Shown here: piece by piece, positions 1 through 12,003 of the stretch
How positions within the stretch are numbered: position 1 is the first letter of the stretch
How the letters are laid out: every line of letters begins with the position of its first letter
NCBI GenBank assembly: GCA_023101885.1
Contig: JALPQD010000076.1
Location: 2,498,397-2,562,396, forward strand
Source of the DNA: Typhlomys cinereus
Lineage: Eukaryota > Chordata > Mammalia > Rodentia > Platacanthomyidae
Reading direction: 5' to 3'
DNA length: 64,000 nt
Translations under genes and position numbers: made by a program
The notes under the pieces: model-generated
Told to the model about the DNA's origin: nothing
The model's database searches: none
What the model saw: only the letters and a program-made list of their open reading frames with translations

Positions 1-540
1 CGCTTGCAATGACAGCCTGGGAGAATAAATAGCAGGTCTTTCCCCCTGCCGTCCATGCATGCCCACCCTCAGGAGGGTCAGTGGCCTTCAGTTACCAGAA
101 CAAGTGCATCACCCAAGGGATGGCAGAGCAACCAGTAAATTCCAGTTGGCTCTTTGGGATACAGGGTGGCGCTCCCCAGTGCTGGGCGAAGGCAGTCACA
201 TCAAGACGCCTGACTTCCAGATATTTAAGATCCAGTTTATTTGAGGAGCATGAAACTCCCCTGCTTTTTTACCCAGGGCTCTTACTGGTATCCCCCACTT
301 CTTCTGCTCATTAATAAACAAGAAAGGGCGGAAGCAAGAAAGTCATTCTTGAATCAGAATCTATTTCGGCTGTATTTCGTGTTCACTTCGAGGTGAGTTC
401 TGCCCCCTGTTCTCTTGAGCTGGAGCGCTCAGGAGCCCCTTCTCTCCTGTAGATCTTCCTCCAACGCAGGCAGTTCTTCAGCTCTTGCTCCCACTTTGAC
501 CTGAGACTAGACTAAGTGCAATCTGTTCATTGATCTTGGA
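1..540. other. Unassigned intron DNA
   Basis: No repeat family or gene recognised. Two overlapping short frames look like chance ORFs. Confidence 0.5.
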
Positions 541-665
541 GATAGACGTGGTGGTGCACCCCTGCCGTCCCAACACTTGGAAGGCTGAGGCAGGAGGATG
601 CTGTGATTTTTGAAGTCAGGCTGGGCTAGGTCATGAGGCTGCTACCTTAACAAAATCAGAAAAAT
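541..665 (+). mobile_element. B1 SINE (7SL-derived)
   Basis: GTGGTGGTGCACCCCTGCCG, then CACTTGGAAGGCTGAGGCAG and an A-rich end match B1, including the pol III A-box region. The 3' part is diverged. Confidence 0.75.
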
Positions 666-782
666 AAAAGCGGCGTTTGGGGAGTAAGTTTTAAATTGAA
701 GCCTTACCTAGATGGCCAGGATGCTGTTGTCTTGCAGGTGTTCCTTCTCTTCTGCTTTGCTATTTTGTTCTCTTCTCTTCTG

Positions 783-899
783 ATTGTTTCTCAAGACATG
801 GTCTTGGCCTGTAACCCAGGCTAGCCCCAAGCCCACATTCCTACTGCCTCCGCCTCTCAAGAATGAGGATTGCAGATGTGTACCACTGTATCTGATCAG
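783..899 (-). mobile_element. B1 SINE
   Basis: It reads CTCAAGACATGGTCTTGGCC, TAACCCAGGCTAGCC, TGCCTCCGCCTCTCAAG, then GATTGCAGATGTGTACCACT: a diverged B1 in reverse orientation. Confidence 0.7.
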
Positions 900-971
900 C
901 ACTGCTTCCCTTTCACCTGTTGGCATCAGACATTCAACCTTCTCCCAAAAGCCTTCCCAAGAGCCCTGCTA

Positions 972-1384
972 GGATTTGATGTAATTCATGTGTTGGAATC
1001 TTGGAACCCAGTGTGGTATGAAGAAATCATGAAACATTTAAAGGTTGAGATGGGCCGCCTAGCAGCGAATGTTTGGTTGTGGGATGCATTGCCATTGTAT
1101 GGCATTAAAGTAGCTCTTGGGGGACCTTGGTTAGATCCTGAAAGAGGAGTGGTATTATAAAAAAAAAGGGGGACCTGTCTTGCCTTGTGGTCTCTTCTGT
1201 ACACAATTCTACCATGGTAGTGCCCGACTCCTCCACTCCCAACGGATTCTCAAAGAGACAGAACAAATAGGCCCATTTTTTGTTGGACTTGCAGCCTCTA
1301 AAGCTGTTAGCTAAATAACCATTTTTCTTCATGCATGATCCAGCCCCTGCTTTCTGTTATAACAATGCAACATAGACTAATACA
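972..1384 (+). mobile_element. MaLR-type LTR (ERVL-MaLR), diverged
   Basis: It begins GGATTTGATGTAATTCATGT and ends with CAACATAGACTAATACA, which resembles the conserved MaLR 3' end (GGACTAATACA). No internal region was seen. The subfamily was not determined. Confidence 0.6.
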
Positions 1385-2399
1385 GGTTTTTCTTCATCAC
1401 TCCTGAAGGCAACTTTTGTCGCCTTTGTTTGCCTCCAATGACTGTGGACTGACCCTGGGAAGTGGTAGAGATGTCTACAGAGATGGAAGGGACCTAGTGG
1501 TGTGGCTCCACCTGTGTGGCATCCCCAGACATCGCTGAGTAGCAGGAACGCATGGTAGAACCACACCCTCCTACACCTACATCTGCTTCCCGCTTCGCTA
1601 ATAATTCACCTCTTGGCTGCAACCTGAGTCCGGTCTCCTTTCCTCCCTTTTTTCTTCTGTGTCCCTCTCTCTGACCCTCTCCCACTGTCTCCTTCCATCT
1701 TTCCATCTCAGGGGACTGACATGCTCCTCCAGAGGTGACTGTGTGAGGAATGTGCTCTGCCCCTCCCCAGCACACTGACCGGAGGGTCACCACAGGCTGA
1801 AGAGATCTGTCCGGAGCCAGAGAAATCTCAGAAGCCTACTGTTTCTGATTATGACATTTTCTTCCTATTAGTTCTACAGTCTTGTTTATCTTAGAATTAA
1901 ACAATCAAAACCCGAGATGAGGGGAATTCAATCAGACTTGGGTATTTATGGAACGGAGGGCATTTGTCTCTTTTTAAAATGGGCCTTTGGCAGCCACAGG
2001 GGTTGTTTGCATGCATTTCACCCTAATGGCATGTTTATTTACCCTGACTGTCACAGTTCTCTCTCTGACCCTGGGTCATCCCATATTAACTTGTAGTAAC
2101 CAAGATTCCTATGGAAGGAAGGGACTATCCAGGAAAAGCAAAGGGAATTGTGGGTCCAAACTTCCAATGAGAAACTGAAGAAAATTCTCCCAAAGAGAAT
2201 ATGGGAGAGCAACCGGCATGAGCAGGAGCCCTTCCGCTACATATGTGCAGTGTCGGTTACCTCTGCCTGCCTCGTGGATTCCAGTGGATTTGGCCAGAGG
2301 AATTGGGCAGGTAGTGATTTTCTTCAAGGATTTTACAAGTAATTGGTTCTGAACTTGGCAGGCAATGGTATAGCAATTTTTTGGTAAAGTGCATTTTTT
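1385..2399. other. Unassigned intron DNA
   Basis: Mixed-composition sequence with a CT-rich part near 1625-1700. Nothing recognised. Confidence 0.5.
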
Positions 2400-2702
2400 G
2401 CACGCATGTGTATTTGTGTATATGTGTGCAGGTGTGTACATCAGAAGGCATTTGAGTGTGTGTGCTTGTGAATGCCCAAGGGTAAACAGTGGGAATCATC
2501 CTGGATTGCTCTGTCTCCTTATTGTTTTGCTCTGGGGCTTTCCAGGTTCTACCTTCCCCAGGCCAGAATTACAGAATTGCAGAATTTCTGCCTAGATATT
2601 TTTACTTGGAACCTGGGGATTCAAACTCAGAGTCTTGTTTGTTTGTTTTTTGTTTGTTTTGCTTATAAAGCAGAAGCTTTACACCCTGAACACCTCCCCA
2701 TA
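2400..2702 (-). mobile_element. DIP-like SINE with GT-rich tail
   Basis: Reverse-strand head (ACCCTGAACACCTCCCCA), body (GGGAATCATCCTGGATTGC) and GT-rich tail at the left. A TTTGTTTG-type expansion sits near the head. Older copy. Confidence 0.75.
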
Positions 2703-4171
2703 TTTTTATGTAGCTAGCACTAATCAGTAATGATACTCTTTTCTTAATACCGAATATGGAACTTGTCCCTTTCCAAAATCAAAGTTGGACAGGGCCAGTG
2801 ATGGTGGAATAAAGCATTTGCTGCTGATGTCAAGTCCTATGTCTAAGTTAGCTCTTATTCTGGAAGATTCTCAGTGTGGAAACTGTGGCTCTCAGTGGCT
2901 GTGATGAAGAATGTTCTGTGTGCTTTTATCACTGGAAGAGACTGTGTGTTTCTGCTTCATATTCACCACTGACAAAATGGCGGCCTTGTTGGCCACAGTT
3001 CTGGCTCACTTCTGGAAGCACACAGCACCTCACTGAATCCACACCCAGGTGTGCAGCTATGAGCTATGGGCAGAGCATCTCCCAAGCCAGTCTCTGGAAA
3101 TCTGCTCTGAGTGACAACTCTCAGGTATTCTGTGCCCTCTGATAGCTGTTCAGGAGTGCTTCAGAGCTTTCTAGAAGAGCCATCCGAGTCTCGGGTCATG
3201 AGGTTGGAGAATATTAACAAAAGCAAGAGAAAGCCCCGGCCATTTATCACTCCATGACATCACTAGCTGTCATTACAGAGTCATATTTGCAAGGGAAAGG
3301 GTAATGAACTCAGGCACACTGATAACAGTCAGCCAACTAGAAGACATGGTCAATGATACATATAGTCTGAGGAATCTGTAAACATCAATGCCATATGCCT
3401 CCCTCATCTATAGACAGTTCCAAAACTAACTTCTGGTGTTAGAGGTCAGGAGAGTAGTTAAGCTTGGGGAGATGGAGGAGGAGGAGGAAATGGATGGGGT
3501 GTGAGAAGGCTTCCACTAAGTTTCTGGTTTTTCATTTTTGTTTTAATCTGAGTATTATATCCACGGGTTTTCATATTGTAAAGAAAAATCATCTGAGATG
3601 CACATGAATAATCCTTGCACTTTATGTATATTAATGGTATTTTGATAACAAAAAGTTTACATTTGAATGTGATGGAAGGAAAGACTTTCCTTACTCCAAT
3701 TTTTATTAATAAATTCCAGTAAAAGGAAGAGAATGAATACCTTCTACTCTCACCCTGTGAGCTCTCTAGCTTCTAGTAGTTCTTCTTTGGAAGTTTTGCT
3801 TTGTCTATTATGAGTTCCCAATTTGGTTTTTTTCTGTATGATTAAAAAAAAAGATTGATAGCAAGCATATCTAAGTTTTTTAATCTCTGGACTGCTTTAA
3901 AAGAATGTGTCACTTGACTACTTGCAATGAATAATAATCTAAATACAATTGTGTCAGTATTCCAACTTGATAATTACTATCACTAGGATGCTGTTGAAAG
4001 TCTTGGGGATAGATAGCAGCACCAGTGAAGAGTGGGCACCACCATTCTGATGACCACAGTACCGAACTAGTTTATATTTCCCCAGCTCCAAGTATAGTAT
4101 GGACTTAACTAACCAAGTATAATAAACTTTAAAAAAAAAAAACACTTTTTTTTTTGAAGAATGAGCAAAGA
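2703..4171. other. Unassigned intron DNA
   Basis: Becomes AT-rich after 3500. A short GGAGGAGGAGGA run is at about 3473-3488. Nothing else recognised. Confidence 0.5.
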
Positions 4172-4255
4172 GGATTGGAACGTGACTCAGGGATGGAACA
4201 TAGATCTAAAATGCACAAGTCCCTGGGCTCAATCTCCAGCACCCCAGGGAAAGAA
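4172..4255 (+). mobile_element. ID SINE
   Basis: Diverged ID: GTGACTCAGGGATGGAACAT, then CCCTGGGCTCAATCTCCAGC, which is the tRNA-Ala-type B-box region. A-rich sequence follows. Confidence 0.65.
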
Positions 4256-4884
4256 ACAAGGCTCAAGTCCGAGGTCTCCAGGCATTAGGAACTACATTTA
4301 AAAAGTAGATGAAAAGCTTTCTTCTCACCAGAAGTAGCACATGTTAGTCAGGCATAATATAGTGATCACTCTGTAAGATGAACTGATTGATTCAAAGTCA
4401 TTTTCTCTGTATCAAAGGAAAAGAACATGAAGGTCCTCCGAAACTACCCATGTGGAATTTTAGGTTAAAGCCCAAGCAACATCTTGATTGAGGATTCAGT
4501 AGCACCATAGCCCTCTCTCACCCGAGAGCTTTCTCTGAAAGATGTCATAAATATTTTGTATAAAACTTTGTACCATGGCTGACAAGGGGACTTCCCTCTT
4601 TCATTGTGGGTGTATCAAGATCAGAGAAAGCTGGACAAAAGAGGAAGGAGTGAAGGCATGTGTACAATAACTAATCAAGACAGTTAGGGCCTGCCAGAAT
4701 GTATGATGAACTACAATAAGGGCCCCTGGACCCTCCTCCGGGCATATGCAGAAGTCATCCTCCTGGGGTCATTTGTAGAAGTGGGAATTTTACAATAGGT
4801 ATTTTTCTCTTTAAGTTTATGTGAAAATACTTTGATTATGTGAAGTTCTATTTTTAATATTTTCCTTCTCAAGAATTCCTCACC

Positions 4885-5208
4885 TTGGTGTGGTTTGTGC
4901 ATGAGTGCACACGTGTCCATGTGTACCCATATGCACATATGTGCAAAGGCCAGAGGTTGGCATCAGGTGTCTTCCTTGGTCACGCCCCTGGCCTTTGTGA
5001 GTCAGGGTCTCTCACCAAACCTTACCAGTCGGGCTAGACTGACTGGACAGGAAGTTCCTGGGATCCTCCTCTCTCTGTCCTCCCACCAGTAGAACTGCAG
5101 GTATGTATCACTGCGCTTGACTTGGTACATGGGTTCTAGGGATGAAACTCAGGTACACATGCTTGCAGGGTAGACGCCTTTACCTGCTGAGACATCTCCC
5201 CAGCCCCT
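4885..5208 (-). mobile_element. B3-like SINE (B2 superfamily)
   Basis: Reverse strand: the head reads CTGCTGAGACATCTCCCCAG and the body carries AAAGGCCAGAGGTTGGCATC, typical of B3. Confidence 0.75.
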
Positions 5209-5472
5209 TCATATGCCTTTTTGTTTCCTGTTATCCATGAAGCTATAGACAGGGAAGCAGACACCCTCACATCCTACCACATAAGACAGACATTCCCCGA
5301 TGAGGAAGAGATACATGTCACTCAGTTGCCATCTTCAGACAATGATGTCTTCCTTCTTTTGTTTTTGCTGTTGACCCGCTACTGATCTTTCTCCTAACAG
5401 AGCCCAATGCCGCCTGTTGCTACTACCCCATTTTATCACCCATTTGCCTTGTTTATAATTTAAATGATTTTT

Positions 5473-5764
5473 TTATTTATTCATTATTTATTCAATTGTG
5501 CAAGTATGTGTGCGTGTGTGTGTGCGTGCGTGCGCGCGCGCGCGTGTGTGTAGAACCACGGACGAATTCAGGAACCACCATGGACAGCCTCCACCTCCTC
5601 CTTGTTTACTCTGCCCCGGGATTCACAAGCTCCGCCCTACCAGGACCAGAAACGCAGGCTGCCCCAGCTTCCGCCTGGCGTCTATACGTGGAGTCTAGGA
5701 TCTGAACTCAGGACCTTCAGCCTGCAAGGCAGAGGCTTAACCCCTGAGCCACCTCTCCAGCCCC
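5473..5764 (-). mobile_element. Young DIP-like SINE, variant with TGTAGAACCAC junction
   Basis: Full length on the - strand with head GGGGCTGGAGAGGTGGCTCA, a GT/GC-alternating tail and perfect 17-bp target duplications TAATTTAAATGATTTTT at 5456-5472 and 5765-5781. Together with the copy at 47772 it lacks the usual CAGTGCCCTCTGATA segment and instead has GTGGTTCTA before the CA tail. Confidence 0.88.
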
Positions 5765-5834
5765 TAATTTAAATGATTTTTAAAATGATTTTATAATATC
5801 TCTCATAAGAAGAGAATTTTTTTTTATATTCACA

Positions 5835-6180
5835 TGTATGTTTGGGGGAAGGAGTGTGCCTGTGTATACGTGTGTTCTCATGTGTGTACACGGGGTCGTG
5901 TGTGTATGTGTATGTAGGCTCAAGATGATATCAGAAATCATCATCAGTTGCTTTTCTGTCTTACTCTTTCGGGTCTGCATCTCTAATCATGCCCAGAGTT
6001 CGCAGATAGAACTCTTCTCTCTAGCCAGCTTGATTTGTGGATTCCTAGTATCTGCCTTCCAGGGCAAGAATTACAGGCAAGCACCACGCCCACCCAGCAC
6101 TGACAAGGGCTCTGGGGATCTGAACTCTGATTGTCTTGCTTGTGCAACAAGTGATTTAACTGCTAAGTCAGCTCCTCAGT
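5835..6180 (-). mobile_element. B3-like SINE
   Basis: Reverse-strand B2-superfamily head (GATTTAACTGCTAAGTCAGC), GATCTGAACTCTGATTGTCT, a CTGCCTTCCAGGGCAAGAAT body and a GT-rich tail. Confidence 0.6.
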
Positions 6181-6184
6181 CTTA

Positions 6185-8126
6185 CGTGGAAGACTGGATT
6201 GAATAAGTTTTACTTAAATCAACTTACTTTTTCTCAGTTTTTTTTTTAACTAGAGGACATTTAAAAAATAATTCCTAAAAAGAAATAGTGTAATGTGGTG
6301 TGGTCACAACTATGTCCGCATGTGCTTAAGGCCTGAGGGCTAGTGAAGCATTCCATAGGAGCTCTATTATTGGAAGCACGAGGTAGATTTTTATGCAGCA
6401 CGTGGCTTTCTGTGCCATCTATGTCGCCTGCACTCTCCCTCCACACCCAGGGACTTTGCTTCAGTTTACCAGGCTCCAACTTCTCAAACCTTCTCTGTCC
6501 TGACCTTCTGTTCCTTTTAGAAATTGGTCTTGGTTCTGAGACACAATTCTTTCCTGTCTCTCCTGACTGCTAATATTCCAACCCTTCGCTGAACTGTTCT
6601 CCATGACCCATTTGTGACATGTAATTGATCTGAAGGATTTTTTTCCTCAGTCACCTTTGATTTCTTACTTTCACTTTTTTTTCTAGTTTATATTTCATCC
6701 ACTAAAAGTGTTATTTCCAGCTAAAAATGAATAATACACACACACATACACATATGCAAGTAATAAATACAGCCATGTATATATGTGTGTATATATACTT
6801 TTAATAAAGTATGTTATCTACAAATTGATTTACAATTGACCCTCCATACCATTGTGCATGGCTTCCACATCATACATTAAACCAACCAGAAAGGAAGAAA
6901 TAGGCAGAAAAATGTACATCTGTACTGAGCATGTACAGACATTTTATCATTATACCCTGAATGTACAGTGAAACAATTATTTCTATGGCATTTACATTGC
7001 GTTAGGTATCATAAATCACATAGAGATGCTTTGAAGTCCACAGGAGGATGTGCATGGTCTCTATAAGAACACTGTGTTGCTTTGCATCAAGGGCTTGAGC
7101 ATCTAAGAGTTTAGTACCTCAGGGGTCCTGGAGCCCATCCCCTCAGAATGCTGAGCTGTGGCTGTACATTGAATGTAGAGACAGATCCTTTGCCATTTTT
7201 TTAAGTTCCCAGCAATACCTGCTTAATACATATCAGATGGATGGAAAATATGCTCACATTGGAAAGAAGTTTTTTCATAACATCTATATCCTGTTTTAGA
7301 ATTTTGTTCAAACGAAATTTCTCTAATGACCATAAGAAAATCAAGGTGACTAGGAAAATATATGTCTTCTCTCCCTAGTACCTCTTTGTACTTCTTTCAC
7401 ATTGATCCACCTTTAATTAAGGTCTATATCAAACTTCTTGCCAAGGACATCGTCAGGGCTAAGATGACACCTTAGTGAAAATTTTTCTTTACGATTGTGG
7501 GATAGACGGACCAGGAGCCTAAGTCCATGGTGTGGAAATGCTGCCACACTTGGGAACCTGTTTCTTTGTAGTAGGAACCTTTTATTGCCAGAAGGGAATA
7601 TCCCACAGAGCCCAGGCAAAGACCTATGAAATTCAGCCTTTAAAAACAAAGCTGTGTTTAAGTTCTGTGAAACAGACGGTATTGCTTAAAAATGACATGG
7701 CAGATGTTATGAAATTTGTTTTAAAGCATTACTCTCAGGTTGAGTCATGTTTGCCTAGTTACAACCTGGAACGCATTTTTACAACTCAGTAGAGCAGGGA
7801 AATGGAAGATCTGGGGTGATGCAGCATGCAGCCCACAGGCTGGCCACAGGCTCCTGGACAGGCAGTGGATCAGGAATGGGGCTCCCCAGACCCTAGAAGT
7901 GAACTGTTTGTCTTCCCAGGTCCTCTCTGCAAAGCCCAAGAAGAAAGTGCGGGCGACGTTTTCCTCCAAGGTTGCTTTTACTGGTTTGCTTATTAGGAGA
8001 TGCCCAGAAGGGTCAAGAGCACCAGCGAGCATCACTGTGGAGTGTGGGGCTGGATTAGAAAACAGAACCTTCCATGTGACATGAAATGCTGTCTGAAGCC
8101 TGGCTCATCTGAGGATCTAATGGGTT
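6185..8126. other. Unassigned intron DNA
   Basis: Contains a short CA/TATG tract at 6735-6800. No gene recognised. Confidence 0.5.
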
Positions 8127-8455
8127 ATTATCTTAGTCCATTTTTCTGTTTCTGTTACAAAATATCCTAAATTTGGTGACTTATGAAGAATAAAAGTTTT
8201 GTTTTAGCTTCCAGTTTGGGAGGTTGGTACATTCAAGGGCATGGCACTGGCCTTTCTTCTATGACAACTTGGCAGAATTGGCATATGGCAAGAAAGCAAG
8301 TGTGCCAGCTTAGGTTTCTCATATTCTTATAAAGTCACTGGTCCTGTCGGGGGACCCCACCCTTGTGACTTCATCTAATCCTAATGGCTTTCAAAGGCCC
8401 TGCCTCCAAATGCCACTAATACATGAATTTGGAATTTAAGTTTCCAACGTGTGAA
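8127..8455 (-). mobile_element. MLT1/MST-type MaLR LTR
   Basis: Read on the - strand it contains ATTTGGAGGCAGGGCCTTTG, TTAGGATTAGATGAAGTCAC, TATAAGAATATGAGA and ends ATGGACTAAGAT, a good match to old MaLR LTRs. Confidence 0.8.
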
Positions 8456-8724
8456 CCTTGCAGGTGTTTACAGCCAGAGACAGCTGCAGACTACCACTTG
8501 CAGCAGCTGGGGCCCCTTTCAGAGACACAGGGATTCTTGACTTTGCCACAGAAAAATAATTCAGGACACATTAGTATGAAGCAGAGTTGGAGTCTGCTGA
8601 GAAGTGATTTTAGTATAAATTTTAAGGACAGAAGTTTAAGATAGACAGGCATTCAGGGAAAGAATATGACTCACCCAAGTATGGGTGAGGGCTTCATAAA
8701 GGAGAGTCATACCTAAGTGTCTTA

Positions 8725-8778
8725 TATGTATGTGTATATGTATGTGTGTGTGTGCATGCATGTGGGCATGTATGTGCG
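8725..8778 (-). mobile_element. Tail of DIP-like SINE, left part split by the LTR
   Basis: GT-rich tail (gtatgtgtgtgtgtgcatgc). It continues across the LTR at 10530. Confidence 0.7.
8773..8778. repeat. 6-bp target-site duplication, left of LTR
   Basis: TGTGCG directly precedes the TG of the LTR and matches 10530-10535. Confidence 0.85.
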
Positions 8779-8880
8779 TGCCGCAGACCAGAGTCGCGGC
8801 CTCGAGACCAGGGCTCCCCAGGATCGGGTGGAGAACAGAACACACGCAGCTCCCTCTCGTCCGAGTGAATCCTGAACCCA

Positions 8881-8910
8881 TTTATTGAAACTTTTGTGAC
8901 AACTTTTATA
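8881..8910 (-). promoter_or_regulatory. LTR core promoter and poly(A) signal
   Basis: On the - strand, TATAAAAG at 8910-8903 is followed 16 nt later by AATAAA at 8886-8881. This close spacing, with the poly(A) signal near the cap site, is typical of retroviral LTRs. Current activity is unknown. Confidence 0.7.
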
Positions 8911-10156
8911 CAGAAACTTTTGGGGTAAAGAATGTTGCATACATAATAGATAATCAGCAAAGTCACCTTCAGGGTGGACCCTTTTTTCTTTTTCAAGAAC
9001 CTAACCCATTGCTTCAGGGCAAAGGCACTTAACAGGAACATTCTCTCAGTATTTAAAAACTTATCTAATCTATAATGCTTCACTGGATAGCTGTGGGGCT
9101 GAGCCCACGTTTTTACAGAGACTGCTTTCTTATAAAATACAGAGGCAGAATGTTCTCCTATTGAATTTAGCAAGGAACATATTTTACAATTAACTATAGG
9201 AATCCTCAACACCCCATAAGTACCAGCGTGAGCTTTGGCTGTTGTCCTCTCTAGGTTGATACTCTCAGTCAGGCAGGTCGACATAGGCACCAGGCATGGC
9301 AGCAGGTTCTAACTTGGGAAGATGCATGCGGCTCATGTAGTCTCTGCTATCCAAGCTTAAACCACATCTCAAAGGGGGGGGCCTTGACTTGGATACTCAA
9401 GGCCCATAAGCTATAGCTGGTTCTGTCGATGGAACACTGAGGTATGCACTGAAGAAAACACTTAAGTAATATAGTTATTAGAAGAATAACTTCTATAATA
9501 GCATCCTTCTATTCCTTTAATAGTAAGGTTGTTTATGTCTTCCTTTGAGGAATTCCAGAAGCGTATTGCCATCAGTTAGATGACCCATCTGTGAACCATG
9601 CATACTCCAAACCTGGGGTCCAGTCAGGCCCCATATGCCAAGGGTGTCTCTTTCGGGGCAGAGGCGATCATTGGTGGGAGTGCACTCAGATGGTCCATCT
9701 CTGTGATTTCTCATAAGAGTGCTGTTTGGGGTAGGAAAGACACGGCCCCCTTTGCTTCTGACATGGATTTTCCCAGTTTGGGTTGCAAATACCATCTCCA
9801 GGGGCAGTCTTGGCATCTAGACTTTCTGGCATGATGGTCTCTTCCTTGGCCTTCAGCCAGGGTAAGAGGGTATCACAGTTTCTTTTAAGGTTCCGGTGGA
9901 CTGAGATGAGAGCATAGTCTTGTACTTCTGGAATTTCTGAGTTAGTACATAGGTGGGAATCCTACCCAACCTATGTTTTAAGACTCTAGAAGTTATTCTC
10001 TAATTTCCTTAAAATCAGTGCACACATTTTGGCTAACAAGTCTACTTATTATAAATGACTAGACATGAAATTTCTATTTAGTATTTGACTAAACTTAAAA
10101 AGCAGGCTTTTTCTCTAGAACAGAGAGCAGGAAGCTAGTTCCAAAAAACCCTAAGA

Positions 10157-10304
10157 AAGGGCACCCCTAATTACCAGAAGAATTCCTGCCAGAGGCAAGA
10201 CTTGAATTGTCCTAAAGAAAACCAAAACCTAGGTGCCAAAACCTAGGTGAAGGGCACTCCTAATTACCAGAATTCTTCCTGCCTGAGGCAAAACTTGAAT
10301 TGTC
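10157..10304. repeat. Duplicated block in the LTR U3 region
   Basis: A roughly 57-bp segment starting AAGGGCAC at 10157 recurs with a few changes at 10250 (period 93). Between the copies, CCAAAACCTAGGTG is perfectly repeated in tandem (10222-10235 and 10236-10249). U3 duplications in retroviruses often contain enhancer sites; that role here is inference. Confidence 0.8.
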
Positions 10305-10529
10305 TAGGAGAGAATGCCCAGCCCCTGTCCCTGGGCGTTACTGTGACCTTCCTCAGAGGACAGGCTTTTAGGCCTGTGCTGGGAAGAAACACCAAGGCCT
10401 GACAATTCCCATATTTTTCCTTATTTCTCTAAAATAAAGCCATGTCCTTATCCCAAAACATGATACTTTGAATCTACCTTTTCTAAACTGAGACATATTC
10501 TACCAGATTAGTTGGATAGGGACGCGGCA

Positions 10530-10535
10530 TGTGCG
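10530..10535. repeat. 6-bp target-site duplication, right of LTR
   Basis: TGTGCG directly follows the terminal CA. Beyond it the interrupted GT-rich SINE tail resumes. Confidence 0.85.
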
Positions 10536-10762
10536 TGTGTGTATATGTATCAGAAGGCACTGCGTGTGCCCGCAGAAACCCCAAGATGACTTCGGGAATC
10601 ATCCTGGATTGTTACTACCTCCTTCTTACTTTGCTCTGATATTTCCCAGGCTCCGCCTTCCAGGGTCAGAAGTGTAGGCAGCCTGGATGTGGAAACCAGG
10701 ATCTGAACTCAGGTACTTCTGCTTGCAAGGCCGTCTTAATCCCTGAACCATCTTTCCAGCCC
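10530..10762 (-). mobile_element. DIP-like SINE body, right part split by the LTR
   Basis: Reverse-strand SINE: TATCAGAAGGCACTGCGTGT, GGAATCATCCTGGATTGTTA, ATCTGAACTCAGGTACTTCT, head ending TCTTTCCAGCCC. The tail was disrupted by the retroviral LTR, so the SINE is the older insertion. Confidence 0.85.
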
Positions 10763-10784
10763 ACCATTTTTATTTTTAAGGCTT

Positions 10785-10985
10785 GGTTTCTCAGCTGATC
10801 CCAATGCTAGCCAATCAGCCAGGTTAGTTAGCCAGTTTGCCCTGTCTCTGCCTCTCCAGTGTTGGGATTATGGACAACTGCCAACCTACCCATCTTTTAT
10901 GACTTTTTATGTCGGTTCTTTAGATCTGAACTCAGATTTTCACACTTGAGGAGCAAGTGTCTTGTCTATTGAGATATTTTCTCAT
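10785..10985 (-). mobile_element. B3-like SINE, diverged
   Basis: The sequence TTTAGATCTGAACTCAGATT and a degraded head (TGTCTATTGAGATATTTTCT) place it in the B2 superfamily. Confidence 0.5.
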
Positions 10986-10989
10986 TCCT

Positions 10990-12003
10990 TTCCCCTCCCT
11001 TCCACCCATTTCCTTTTTTTTTTTTCTTTTTTTTTTTTTAAATAAATGAGATTCTAGAACAGCTCCAGAGGCACCTGGGACAGAATTGTAATGTGATAAG
11101 TTAAAACCATGAGCCACAGGATTGCACAAAGGGGGTTATCTTTTACTGTAAATGAGACTTCTTGTAAGATTCCTAGAAAATTACAGGTCTTCAGCTGGGA
11201 AAGGAAAAAGGCCATATATGCTTAGGCCATACTTAAGCATGATTCATTTCTCCGTAGCCATTCTCACTTGAAGTATCGCTATATAAAAGGAACATTGTCT
11301 CTGCACAAATTTCACAGCAGGTATTGTTAATTGTGCAGGAAATCTCCACTCTTGGCTGCTGACAGTCCTGGGCTCCAAAGTAAAAGGCTCCTTTCCTTTC
11401 CTTGTCCTTTTGAGTTTTCCCGTCTTTCCATCCTGCCTAAGGGGCACACATTCAGACCATCACAGTGATGTGGTTAGTGTCGAGAGATGAGATGGAGGGA
11501 GAGACTTCCCATTGCGGCAGATGAGAGAGGCAAGGCTTGGGACTACATAGCAAGTAACATGAGTGGGACTGGACCAGGCTGAAAGGCGAAAACACATGGC
11601 AGGCCTGGGACAGAAACTCCTTGGGGCAACTGCCAGCAGCCTGCATGGCACTGGAAGTGGCTGTCGAATAATGTTGGGTTGCGGAGTTTGTACTTGTTTG
11701 TAAGGGAAGCAGAGTTAGTGTGAAGGGGGATGGGAAATGGGCTGAACCAAAAGGACATGAGGGGTTTTATGGAACTGGAGGGCTTTTCTTAAGTAAAGAT
11801 TCCCAGTAGCAATGGGAATCTCTTCCCATGCTCTGCTGGGTATCTGGAAGCTGTACGCCTTTTTTGTATGCCTTTAAAGGACTTAAGTTTTATATTCAGC
11901 AAACGTATTTCAGTACAAACATGTAATTTTTAATAAATGTAAATTTACAACTTTATTATCTGGACACCACTGAATTTTTTACCTTTTTAAATATGAAGGA
12001 TAG
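10990..12003. other. Unassigned intron DNA
   Basis: T-rich runs at 11012-11040, otherwise unique-looking. Confidence 0.5.

Larger units (their letters stand above)
8779..10529 (-). mobile_element. Solo-LTR-like betaretroviral/ERVK LTR (old retroviral copy)
   Basis: Seen: on the + strand the element starts TGCCGCAGACC and ends GGACGCGGCA, giving perfect 6-bp terminal inverted repeats with TG...CA ends. It is flanked by a 6-bp duplication, TGTGCG, at 8773-8778 and 10530-10535. Read on the - strand, it has a TATAAAAG box (8910-8903) and AATAAA (8886-8881), then about 100 nt of R/U5 ending CTGCGGCA. No primer-binding site, gag or pol was seen and the 3' end occurs once, so at 1751 bp it behaves as one long LTR. 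Known: 6-bp duplications and long LTRs with TGCCGC/GCGGCA ends and closely spaced TATA and poly(A) signals are typical of MMTV-like betaretroviruses. Inference: solo LTR left by recombination. No accessory (superantigen-type) reading frame is recognisable; a 198-codon open frame over the end is unassigned and runs out of the element. Confidence 0.85.

Noticed and set aside
8694..9290. 198-codon open frame on the - strand over the retroviral LTR
   Set aside because: It runs from U3 through U5 into the SINE GT tail and I do not recognise it as any retroviral protein; treated as chance.
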